A stretch of DNA of 6,304 nt, taken from CAYFSC01 sp964345695 (GTDB taxonomy: Bacteria > Bacteroidota > Rhodothermia > Rhodothermales > Salinibacteraceae). The notes beneath the pieces are model-generated. The model saw only the letters and a list, made by a program, of their open reading frames with translations, had not been told where the DNA came from and searched no databases. Shown one piece after another: positions 1 through 5,789 of the stretch. Numbering within the stretch: position 1 is the stretch's first letter; every line of letters begins with the position of its first letter. The position numbers and the translations under genes are program-made. The stretch covers positions 1-6,304 of the forward strand of contig CAYFSC010000173.1 in assembly GCA_964345695.1 (NCBI GenBank). The letters are read 5' to 3'.

Positions 1-3
1 CTC

Positions 4-24
4 CGAACCCCGAACTCCAAACTC
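4..24. repeat. Heptanucleotide tandem repeat at the window edge
   Basis: Three consecutive 7-nt units are visible on the plus strand: CGAACCC (4-10), CGAACTC (11-17) and CAAACTC (18-24). The three bases before them (CTC) match the end of a further unit. The array therefore probably continues left of the window. Its right end overlaps the first bases of the ribE stop codon (23-25), so it sits at the 3' end of the riboflavin operon as seen here. Short heptameric arrays can be simple slippage products; no function can be read from this fragment. Confidence 0.55.
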
Positions 25-670
25 ATCCCTGGTCGAGCCACTGGCGGGCCAGCGCGTCCGGGTCGGGCGCCTCGTCGGTCTGCTGGAGGGCACGGACGAC
101 GTACTTGCCGATCATGTCGAACTCCAGGTTGACGTCAACGCCGGCTGCCCACGTCGGCACGTTGGTCTGTTCGTACGTGTGAGGAATGATCGCCACGGTC
201 AGCTCATTCCCGTCGAGGCGCGCTATCGTCAGGCTGATGCCGTCGATGGCGATGGAGCCCACGGGAATCAGGTAAGCGGCGAACGGTGCGCCGAAGCGGA
301 CGCGGTAGAGCCAGTCCGTCTCCTCGCGTTCCACGTCCACGACGGTGCCGGTGGTGTCGACATGGCCCTGCACGAAGTGTCCGTCGAGCCGATCGTCGGG
401 CTGCAGGGCGCGCTCCAGATTGAGGGGATCGCCTGCCTCAAGGGCACCCAGGGTTGTTTTGCGCAGGGTTTCTTCGATGGAAACGACGGCGAACGTGTCG
501 TCTGTGACGTCCACGACGGTCTGGCACGCGCCGTTGATCGATACGCTCTCGTCGACGCGGAGCGCAGGCGCCATCTCCGCTTCAATGGTGAGCCGTTTTC
601 CGGCCCGGTCGCTGCCGAGCGGTTCAATCTGTGCGAGGGTGCCGACTTCTTCGATGATGCCGGTAAACAT
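23..670 (-). CDS. ribE: Riboflavin synthase, alpha chain
   Basis: This cytosolic enzyme dismutates two 6,7-dimethyl-8-ribityllumazine molecules to riboflavin and a pyrimidinedione, the last step of riboflavin synthesis. The 215-residue product has the usual family length and the hallmark N-terminus MFTGIIEEVG. Two tandem lumazine-binding barrels are visible. The first covers roughly residues 1-97, with NGACQTV at 47-53 (Cys49), ETLRKTTLG at 67-75 and NLERAL at 84-89. The second covers roughly 98-195, with GHVDTTG at 102-108, IDGISLTI at 142-149, IIPHTYEQT at 161-169 and a DMIGKYV ending. The ATG is fixed by the conserved MFTG start; no Shine-Dalgarno precedes it. It is the last visible gene of the leftward cluster, 33 nt after the Uma2 gene. 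The symbol ribE follows the E. coli and Bacillus convention for the alpha-type synthase (also called ribC in some literature). The tail after residue 195 is low-complexity and acidic. Confidence 0.96.
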   Translation of the reverse strand: MFTGIIEEVGTLAQIEPLGSDRAGKRLTIEAEMAPALRVDESVSINGACQTVVDVTDDTFAVVSIEETLRKTTLGALEAGDPLNLERALQPDDRLDGHFVQGHVDTTGTVVDVEREETDWLYRVRFGAPFAAYLIPVGSIAIDGISLTIARLDGNELTVAIIPHTYEQTNVPTWAAGVDVNLEFDMIGKYVVRALQQTDEAPDPDALARQWLDQG

Positions 671-703
671 ATGGAGCGATGCGGGGCGTAATGCGAAGAA
701 TAC

Positions 704-1273
704 TTACGTCTGAAAGAGTCCGTCGAGATCGACCGTGAAGTCCTCCAGGAGGGCCGATGTGGCGGCTCCGGCTTCCACCACGCGGGCGTGCTGCGCGAAA
801 CCGTCGTCCGTGTTGCGGAACACCTCCACGGTGCGGCTCTCGGGATCGACGATCCAGTATTCGGGCACGCCGTGCCGCTCGTAGAGCTCTTTCTTGAGCA
901 GCAGGTCGTGGTGGCTGTTCGTGGGCGAGACGACCTCCATCACGATGTCCGGCGCCCCGCCGATTTCCTGCGTGCCCACGCGGTCGGCGTGCTCCGCAGC
1001 GACGAAGAGAACGTCGGGCTGGACGACCGTGTCGTCGTCCAGGCGCACGTCGGTCGGGGCGAACAGCACTTCTCCGTTCGCTCCGTCGCGCACAAACGTA
1101 TCGAGTGCGCGGTAGAGCGCGGCGACGATACGCTGGTGCTGAATGGACGGAGCGGGGGTCATCACGAGTTGACCTTGAATGAGTTCATACGGCGCCCCCT
1201 CGGGAAGCTGCTGGTAGTCGTCGTACGTGTAGCGCTCCTTCTCCGGGAGCGGAAGCTCCTTGGTTGCTGGCAT
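704..1273 (-). CDS. Uma2-family (DUF820) putative PD-(D/E)XK nuclease
   Basis: The 189-residue protein matches the Uma2/DUF820 fold, a restriction-endonuclease-like PD-(D/E)XK family. It is common in Cyanobacteria, Chloroflexota and Rhodothermota, and its cellular role is generally unknown. Visible family signatures in order are YTYDDYQQLPEG (15-26), YELIQGQLVMTPAPS (29-43, Glu30), a histidine in IQHQRI (44-49), VQPDVLFV (84-91, Asp87), PDIVMEVVSPTNS (108-120, Glu113) and LLKKELYERHGVPEYWIVDP (125-144). Asp87, Glu113 and a lysine at 127 or 128 are the expected metal-site candidates, so it looks intact. The first ATG has no nearby ribosome site, whereas a strong AGGAGGAG lies 33 nt upstream; see the separate entry. 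It lies between ribD (44-nt gap) and ribE (33-nt gap) on the same strand and is probably co-transcribed. Nothing in it suggests a role in riboflavin synthesis. Confidence 0.9.
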   Translation of the reverse strand: MPATKELPLPEKERYTYDDYQQLPEGAPYELIQGQLVMTPAPSIQHQRIVAALYRALDTFVRDGANGEVLFAPTDVRLDDDTVVQPDVLFVAAEHADRVGTQEIGGAPDIVMEVVSPTNSHHDLLLKKELYERHGVPEYWIVDPESRTVEVFRNTDDGFAQHARVVEAGAATSALLEDFTVDLDGLFQT

Positions 1274-1306
1274 GGCACGATGCGGGAAGACCGAAATGAT
1301 CGAGGG

Positions 1307-1314
1307 CTCCTCCT
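1307..1314 (-). promoter_or_regulatory. Candidate Shine-Dalgarno AGGAGGAG upstream of the Uma2 gene
   Basis: An eight-base match to the anti-SD (AGGAGGAG on the minus strand) lies just past the ribD stop codon. It is 33 nt from the Uma2 ATG at 1271-1273, too far for normal use. In-frame ATC (1298-1300) and ATT (1295-1297) codons lie 6 and 9 nt after it. A rare AUU start would add eight residues to the protein. Other genes in this window have little or no SD, so it may be chance. Confidence 0.3.
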
Positions 1315-1317
1315 ACG

Positions 1318-2466
1318 CTACACCTCACGCATGTATCCGCGGAGGAGCACGTCGTCGCCCACAACGTCCCATGATTGTTCAGCGAAGGTGTGGGCCTGCT
1401 TCATCTCGTCAACGCCGAGGTCGTGAAACGTGGGCTTGCCCTGTCCGATGAATTTGGGGGCGACGAAGCAAAAGTAGCGATCCACGAGATCCTGCTCGAG
1501 AAGGCCCGTGGCGAGGCCCGGGCCGGCTTCGACAAGCAGGGACTGCATCGGCTCGGCTTCCCGCCCGCTGTCGGTGCCGAGGCGCTGCAGGAGCATCCGA
1601 AGATCGAGGTGGCCGTCGCCGGTTTCGTCGACGCGCAGGAGGGTGCCGCCTGCGTCGTCGAGCGCGTCGGCGTAGGGCGGGCGGTCACGATGGGGGCCTA
1701 CGACGGCAAGGGTGCGGGCCACGTGGTCGTCGGTAAACAGCTGTCGATCGGGAGAAAGGGTGCCGGTGCGGTCGAGCACGATGCGCAGCGGCTGCGGGCC
1801 GTCGACGTGGCGGACGGTGAGGCGCGGGTCGTCGCTGGTTGCCGTCCCACGGCCGACGAGGACACCGTCGAGGTCGGCGCGCCACTGGTGCACGAGCGTG
1901 CGCGCCTCAGTGCCCGAGATCCAGCGGCTGTCGCCCGTGTGAGTGGCCACGTGGCCGTCCAAGGTCTGTGCCACCTTGAGCGTCACAAGCGGACGCCCCG
2001 TCTCGACGTGATGGAAAAAGGCCTCGTTGAGCCGCCAGCATGCGTGGCGCAGAACCCCGACTTCCACGTCCATTCCTTGCTCGCGCATCCGACGGATGCC
2101 TCTTCCCTTCACCGCCGGATACGGGTCGATCGTTCCCACGACGAGACGCGGGATGCCCATCTCCAGAATGAGGTCGGTACAGGGCGGCGTCTTGCCGTGA
2201 TGGGTACACGGCTCCAGGTTGACGTACATTGTAGCTTCCTGGAGCGCGGCCTTGCCGTGACGCGTGACGGCCTTCTGAATGGCGTGTGCTTCCGCATGGG
2301 GGCCGCCGTAGCGTTGATGCCAGCCCTCTGCGAGGGGCTCGCCGTGCGGTCCCACGAGCACGGCCCCGACCATCGGGTTGGGGCTCACCGTGCCGGCCCC
2401 GCGCCGTGCCAGCTTCAGGCACCGTCGCATCCAGTGCGCATGCGTGGCGTCGCCGGGCGGGCTCAC
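1318..2466 (-). CDS. ribD: Bifunctional diaminohydroxyphosphoribosylaminopyrimidine deaminase / 5-amino-6-(5-phosphoribosylamino)uracil reductase
   Basis: RibD catalyses the zinc-dependent deamination and the NADPH-dependent ribosyl reduction that follow GTP cyclohydrolase II in riboflavin synthesis. With the start chosen here the product has 382 residues. The N-terminal deaminase domain (about 12-135) has SPNPMVGAVLV (28-38), the zinc motif PHAEAHA (56-62, with catalytic Glu59) and EPCTHHGKTPPC (85-96, with Cys87 and Cys96). The reductase domain (about 150-382) has LKVAQTLDGHVAT (163-175), DSRWISG (179-185), TSDDPRLTVR (210-219) and a C-terminal LVEAGPGLATGLL segment. An ATG at 2509-2511 is in frame but would make a 49-nt overlap with the upstream gene. 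The GTG at 2464-2466 forms a GTGA overlap with that gene's TGA and is preferred, with a GAGGA 3 nt before it. An internal ATG at 2428-2430 (HW-M-RRC) is a shorter alternative. Both catalytic halves look complete. Confidence 0.95.
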   Translation of the reverse strand: MSPPGDATHAHWMRRCLKLARRGAGTVSPNPMVGAVLVGPHGEPLAEGWHQRYGGPHAEAHAIQKAVTRHGKAALQEATMYVNLEPCTHHGKTPPCTDLILEMGIPRLVVGTIDPYPAVKGRGIRRMREQGMDVEVGVLRHACWRLNEAFFHHVETGRPLVTLKVAQTLDGHVATHTGDSRWISGTEARTLVHQWRADLDGVLVGRGTATSDDPRLTVRHVDGPQPLRIVLDRTGTLSPDRQLFTDDHVARTLAVVGPHRDRPPYADALDDAGGTLLRVDETGDGHLDLRMLLQRLGTDSGREAEPMQSLLVEAGPGLATGLLEQDLVDRYFCFVAPKFIGQGKPTFHDLGVDEMKQAHTFAEQSWDVVGDDVLLRGYMREV

Positions 2467-3161
2467 ACTTCCTCGATGTAGTCCGGGAGCGACGGCTCCG
2501 TCAGCTGCCATGTCTCGAAGTAGAACTTGGATTCGGAACGAGCCTTCTGGTACGGCACGGCAAACCGGCGGACGCCGTCCACAGGGTGTGCCCGGAAGGC
2601 GTCGAGCAGGTCTTCACGCATGGGGTCGGCCGAGAAGAAGCTCCAGTCGTGCCCGTCGTGCGCCGGCTCGGGAAAGAAGGCGACGGCCGCCACGTCGAGC
2701 AGGGCGCGAAGGGCCGGGATTGTACGGCGCCGTGCCGTACCCGCCGCTGCCGTGATGCGTTCCGCCGGGACGGGAGCCTCGGCGGTGACGAGCACGGTGG
2801 TGTCGGCGGGCGTCTGCAGCACGCGGCGGACCGCGGCGGGCGTCAGGGTCTCAACCGTTCCGTCGTCGCGACTGCGCGCCCACCAGGCGCGGCCCGCGGC
2901 CTCCAGCAGGCTCGGCACGTAGGCCTCGGGCGCGAGGGTCGTGAGCCCGACGCGGTCGTCGGCGCGGTCCGTGCCGGCCAAGTAGCCGCGGTAGGCCTCG
3001 TCGGTATCGAGGAGTGCCTCCAGCGGCGACGACGGACCCTCGGTATGGGCCGTGCGACCTTTCTGCCGTCGGGCGTCAGGGTCGTGGTCGGGCGTGAGCG
3101 GTTCGAGAAGGGCGGGCTCCTCGTGGAAGTACTTCAGAATGTCGGGCGGGGGCGACGGCAT
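2463..3161 (-). CDS. Unrecognised soluble protein, first gene of the riboflavin cluster
   Basis: I do not recognise this 232-residue protein. It has no signal peptide, no membrane segment and no cysteine. The N-terminus is proline-rich (MPSPPPDILKYFHEEPALLE), followed by a charged stretch to about residue 45. A middle part (46-165) contains alternating helix-like and strand-like segments, for example TTVLVTAEAPVP at 121-132. The C-terminal part is the most family-like, with an aromatic pattern: GHDWSFFSADPM (170-181), DGVRRFAVPYQKA (195-207) and SKFYFETWQL (211-220). The stop overlaps the ribD GTG by four bases, so translation is probably coupled. I chose the ATG at 3159-3161 because the extra 19 residues from the ATG at 3216-3218 are basic, low-complexity and unlike the rest. 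Neither start has an SD. A role linked to flavin synthesis is only a context inference; it could equally be an unrelated passenger gene. Confidence 0.8.
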   Translation of the reverse strand: MPSPPPDILKYFHEEPALLEPLTPDHDPDARRQKGRTAHTEGPSSPLEALLDTDEAYRGYLAGTDRADDRVGLTTLAPEAYVPSLLEAAGRAWWARSRDDGTVETLTPAAVRRVLQTPADTTVLVTAEAPVPAERITAAAGTARRRTIPALRALLDVAAVAFFPEPAHDGHDWSFFSADPMREDLLDAFRAHPVDGVRRFAVPYQKARSESKFYFETWQLTEPSLPDYIEEV

Positions 3162-3463
3162 GCGTGTCGGGGGGCCGTGAGGTCGAGGAACGGAACCGGT
3201 CCGGTCGTGGTCCCTCACATGCGATGGGTGCGGGACCGATGCATCGACCGGTGCGTCGGAAGATCATCGAATGCGTGTGACGTTCCGCGCGTTCGGGTTC
3301 CGAAAGCCGGACGCCGTGCAGACGCACCGTCGCCGGGGGCTCGTTTCTAGATCGTATCACCGTGGCTGAACGACGGTCCTCTCAACACACGTGTCAATAC
3401 ACATGAACGTAACCAACCGTTGACCGGGCAGTGCGTTTTTAAACCGCGTTTGTATTTCATGCC
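3162..3463. promoter_or_regulatory. Divergent intergenic region between the riboflavin operon and the FAD oxidoreductase
   Basis: This 302-nt region must hold the promoters of both diverging units. On the minus strand a TTGACA (plus-strand TGTCAA at 3392-3397) matches a sigma-70 -35 box, but no good -10 follows at 17 nt. On the plus strand TTGACC (3420-3425) precedes an AT-rich patch (3435-3443), again without a well-spaced -10. An 8-bp palindrome ACACGTGT (3387-3394) overlaps the minus-strand TTGACA and could be an operator. Nearer the riboflavin side there are small inverted repeats (3236-3259). I see no recognisable FMN riboswitch and no convincing reading frame. The stretch 3162-3218 is open in the frame of the unknown gene and would be coding if the upstream ATG is used. 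Confidence 0.5.
3236..3259. repeat. Imperfect inverted repeat with an inner 10-bp palindrome
   Basis: CCGATGCA (3236-3243) can pair with TGCGTCGG (3252-3259) over 8 bp with one G-U pair and an 8-nt loop, if the plus strand is transcribed. An exact 10-bp palindrome, CGATGCATCG, lies at 3237-3246 within the same stretch. It sits 75 to 98 nt upstream of the chosen ATG of the unknown gene, so it could be an operator or part of a leader. In a GC-rich region such small repeats also arise by chance. Confidence 0.3.
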
Positions 3464-4747
3464 ATGCAACCAACCGCACAGCGGATGACACGTCCAGATG
3501 TTCTTATCGTCGGGGCCGGGCTGGCGGGTCTGGCTTGTGCGCGCCACCTGCATGAACACGGGCGCTCCGTTCGGGTCGTGGAGGCGTCCGACGGCGTCGG
3601 CGGCCGCGTGCGCACCGACACGGTCGACGGGTTTCGCCTGGACCGCGGCTTTCAGGTGCTTCTGACGGCCTATCCGGAAACCCAGCGTGAACTTGACTAC
3701 GCGGATCTCGATCTGCATTCCTTCTACGACGGCGCGCTCGTCCGCTACAATGGGCGCTTCCACCGGATTGCCGATCCCTTTCGGCATCCGTTCGACGCGC
3801 CGAAGACGCTCTTTGCCCCTGTCGGTACGCTCTCCGACAAGCTGCGTATCGCGCGGGCGCGACGCGACCTCACCCGCCGGTCGGTGGCCGACGTGATGGT
3901 GCGCTCCGAGACGTCGACCCTCGAGGTTCTGCGCGAGCGATGGGGCTTTTCGGACGTGATCATCAACCGGTTCTTCCGGCCGTTTTTCGGCGGGATCTTT
4001 TTCGACCGGACACTCGATACCTCCAGCCGGATGTTCGAGTTCATCTTCAAGATGTTTGCGGAAGGCACGGCCGCGCTGCCGGCCAATGGCATGGAGGCCA
4101 TTCCGCAGCAAATGGCGGGGCATCTGCCCGACGACTGCATCCGTCTGAACACGCCCGTGGCGTCGATCGACGGGCAGACGGTGACGCTCGAAAGCGGTGA
4201 GACGGTCGAGGCCTCGGCGGTGGTCGTGGCCGCCGAGGCGCCGAGCGCTCAGTCGCTGCTGAACGACGAGGTCCACACGGCCGGGCGTTCCACCGTCTGC
4301 CTGTACTACGCGGCTCCGGCATCGCCCCTCGACGAGCCCGTGCTGGTCCTGGACGGCGACGGCGGTGGGGTGCTGAACAACGTGGCGGTCCTCTCGGACA
4401 TAGCGCCCGGCTATGCTCCGGACGGCCAGGCGCTCGTCTCGGCCGTCGTCGTCGGCGATCCGCCCGAAACCGACGCCGAGCTGGAACGCGGTGTCCGCCG
4501 CCAGTTGATCGAATGGTTTGGCGCGGAGGTGGGCGGGTGGGAGCATCTGCGCACGTACCGCATCGATTACGCCCTGCCCGACCAGACGCCGCCGTTCCTC
4601 TCGCCGCCCGAGCGATCGGTGCGCGTGCGAGACGGGCTGTACGTCTGCGGCGATCATCGGCGCACAGGCTCCCTCAACGGGGCCATTGCTGCAGGCCGCA
4701 CGGCTGCCCAGGCCGTCGTTGCCGACGCACCTGCTCTCGCCGCGTAA
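3464..4747 (+). CDS. FAD-dependent oxidoreductase (amine oxidase / phytoene desaturase-like)
   Basis: The 427-residue flavoprotein belongs to the amine-oxidase/protoporphyrinogen-oxidase/phytoene-desaturase superfamily. The N-terminal Rossmann fold is clear: VLIVGAGLAGLACARHL (13-29, with GxGxxG at 17-22), Glu40 at the end of the second strand, then GVGGRVRTD (44-52) and FRLDRGFQVLLTAYPE (57-72), which is characteristic of one uncharacterised subfamily. The C-terminal flavin motif is VCGDHRRTGSLNGAIAAGRTAA (394-415). The middle (about 75-370) should be the substrate domain and contains RFFRPFFGGIFF. There is no signal peptide. The substrate is unknown; the family includes enzymes acting on carotenoids, porphyrins and amines, so no specific reaction is assigned. 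The ATG at 3464 gives seven residues before a second ATG at 3485, which is also plausible; neither has an SD. A membrane-protein gene follows 56 nt later. Confidence 0.92.
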   Translation: MQPTAQRMTRPDVLIVGAGLAGLACARHLHEHGRSVRVVEASDGVGGRVRTDTVDGFRLDRGFQVLLTAYPETQRELDYADLDLHSFYDGALVRYNGRFHRIADPFRHPFDAPKTLFAPVGTLSDKLRIARARRDLTRRSVADVMVRSETSTLEVLRERWGFSDVIINRFFRPFFGGIFFDRTLDTSSRMFEFIFKMFAEGTAALPANGMEAIPQQMAGHLPDDCIRLNTPVASIDGQTVTLESGETVEASAVVVAAEAPSAQSLLNDEVHTAGRSTVCLYYAAPASPLDEPVLVLDGDGGGVLNNVAVLSDIAPGYAPDGQALVSAVVVGDPPETDAELERGVRRQLIEWFGAEVGGWEHLRTYRIDYALPDQTPPFLSPPERSVRVRDGLYVCGDHRRTGSLNGAIAAGRTAAQAVVADAPALAA

Positions 4748-4803
4748 CGGCCACTCCTGCTTCTCCAACACGAACGACGCTCCGCCGTCTCGCCCCAATC
4801 CCG

Positions 4804-5241
4804 GTGAACGCTCTCCTGCTGGTGCACGTTGCTGCCACGCTGACCATGTTCGGCGTGATCCTCGTCGTGCAGGTTGTCCACTATCCGCTGTTCCGGTTGG
4901 TGGGAGCCGACACGTACGCGGCCTACCAGGCTGCGCATATGACACGCATCACGTGGATCGTACTGCCCGCGATGGCCGCCGAACTGCTTACGGCCGGAGC
5001 GCTCGTGGCATGGCGTCCGGCCCCTCTGCCCGCGTGGCAGGTATGGGCGGGTCTCGCGCTCGTCCTGTTCATCTGGGCGACGACCGGACTGCTGCAGGTG
5101 CCGCTTCATCGCACGCTGGCCGATGGCTTTGACGCCAAGGCTCATGCACGCCTCGTACAGACGAACTGGATCCGCACCGCCGCGTGGACGCTCCGCGCCG
5201 GACTGGTGCTCTGGATGCTGGCTGCGCTCCTGGACCGCTGA
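4804..5241 (+). CDS. Conserved-looking four-helix membrane protein
   Basis: The 145-residue integral membrane protein has four hydrophobic segments, at about 3-24, 50-70, 78-98 and 124-142. Polar residues stand in or beside the helices in a pattern that looks conserved rather than random: QVVHYPLF (23-30), HMTRITW (45-51), LLQVPLH (96-102), GFD (108-110), HARLV (114-118) and NWIRTAAW (121-128). The NWIRT element and overall size resemble small DUF1772-like membrane families, but I cannot confirm membership. The start is the GTG at 4804-4806. The frame stays open further upstream into the preceding gene, but no ATG, GTG or TTG lies between that gene's stop and this GTG, and TM1 begins immediately after it. 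No SD is visible. The 56-nt gap suggests co-transcription with the FAD enzyme, perhaps as its membrane partner; that is inference. Confidence 0.82.
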   Translation: MNALLLVHVAATLTMFGVILVVQVVHYPLFRLVGADTYAAYQAAHMTRITWIVLPAMAAELLTAGALVAWRPAPLPAWQVWAGLALVLFIWATTGLLQVPLHRTLADGFDAKAHARLVQTNWIRTAAWTLRAGLVLWMLAALLDR

Positions 5242-5340
5242 CCCGCTGCGAGACGAAACCGGTGCCAGCACTCTGAAAGACAGCGAGCGGCCTCTTACCT
5301 TTAACGTTCTCCCCTTCAACCTCTCAACGACTCCACTGCT

Positions 5341-5622
5341 ATGAAAGCCATCTGGAACGACACCGTCCTCGCCGAAAGCACCGACACGAAGGTCGTGGAA
5401 GGCAACCACTACTTCCCGCCCGAGTCCATCAACGAAGAGCACTTCGCGACCAGCGACCACCGCACAACCTGCCCTTGGAAAGGGGAGGCCAGCTACTACC
5501 ACGTGGAAGTCAACGGCGAGCGCAAAGAGAATCTGGCATGGTACTACCCCGATCCTTCCGACGCGGCGGCCGAAATCGAAGGCCACGTGGCTTTTTACGG
5601 AGACGTGGAGGTGACGGAATAA
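5341..5622 (+). CDS. DUF427 domain protein
   Basis: The 93-residue protein is a complete single-domain DUF427 member (Pfam PF04248), a small soluble all-beta family of unknown function. Signatures are MKAIWNDTVLAES (1-13), VVEGNHYFPPESI (18-30), the CPWKGEASYYHVEV core (44-57, Cys44) and AWYYPDPSDAAAEIEGHVAFY (66-86), followed by a short VEVTE end. The order and length match the family closely, so the ATG at 5341 is well supported even though no SD precedes it. It lies 99 nt after the membrane-protein gene, so it may have its own promoter; a pyrimidine-rich leader (5291-5340) precedes the ATG. No role is known for the family, and the neighbours give no strong hint beyond a possible link with redox or stress functions. 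Confidence 0.93.
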   Translation: MKAIWNDTVLAESTDTKVVEGNHYFPPESINEEHFATSDHRTTCPWKGEASYYHVEVNGERKENLAWYYPDPSDAAAEIEGHVAFYGDVEVTE

Positions 5623-5642
5623 ACCGTCTGAACACGGACATT

Positions 5643-5710
5643 CACGGGCATCGGGGGGCGCAGGCGAGGGGGCTCGTGCGCCCGGGTGTCCCTGCGTTCC
5701 CCCATCCGTG
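5643..5710 (+). terminator. Strong nested GC-rich hairpin, possible terminator or leader structure
   Basis: In the 167-nt gap between the DUF427 and msrC-like genes, GGGCGC (5656-5661) pairs with GCGCCC (5678-5683). GCGAG (5664-5668) pairs with CTCGT (5673-5677, one G-U), leaving a 2-nt bulge and a GGGG loop. An outer pairing of CACGG (5643-5647) with CCGTG (5706-5710), and of GGGGG (5653-5657) with CCCCC (5699-5703), could enclose it; this overlaps the inner stem by two bases. No T-run follows, so it is not a classical intrinsic terminator. It may still end DUF427 transcripts, protect their 3' ends, or lie in the msrC leader. Confidence 0.4.
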
Positions 5711-5789
5711 CCACGTGAACCGGCCGGAGATGCGGTGACGCGTCCGTTCCGAAAACATACACGGGTTCTCTTCTCTACAGACACCTGCC

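Noticed and set aside
179..691. A plus-strand frame opposite ribE
   Set aside because: It is a shadow of the riboflavin synthase gene, with no protein motif.
1375..2481. A 368-codon open frame on the plus strand opposite ribD
   Set aside because: The ribD motifs on the other strand are unmistakable, and this frame has no recognisable motif of its own.
2467..2511. Upstream ATG for ribD at 2509-2511
   Set aside because: It would overlap the preceding gene by 49 nt and add 15 residues before the conserved domain. The GTG at 2464-2466 gives a standard 4-nt overlap.
2286..3350. A 354-codon plus-strand frame opposite the unknown gene
   Set aside because: I considered it as the real gene because the minus-strand protein is unrecognised. 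Its product is extremely Arg/Gly-rich and runs through the ribD start and the intergenic region. The minus-strand frame has normal composition and couples neatly to ribD.
3162..3463. FMN riboswitch (RFN element) upstream of the riboflavin cluster
   Set aside because: I looked on the minus strand for the conserved RFN blocks and did not see them. A covariance-model scan would settle it.
3347..4945. A 532-codon open frame on the minus strand opposite the FAD oxidoreductase
   Set aside because: It is antisense to a clearly conserved flavoprotein. Its translation is Arg/Gly/His-rich with no family motif, and long antisense frames are normal at this GC content.
5296..5303. TACCTTTA resembling the Bacteroidota -7 promoter element (TAnnTTTG) before the DUF427 gene
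   Set aside because: The last base differs and no TTTG-type -33 element is found at the right distance, so it is too weak to annotate.
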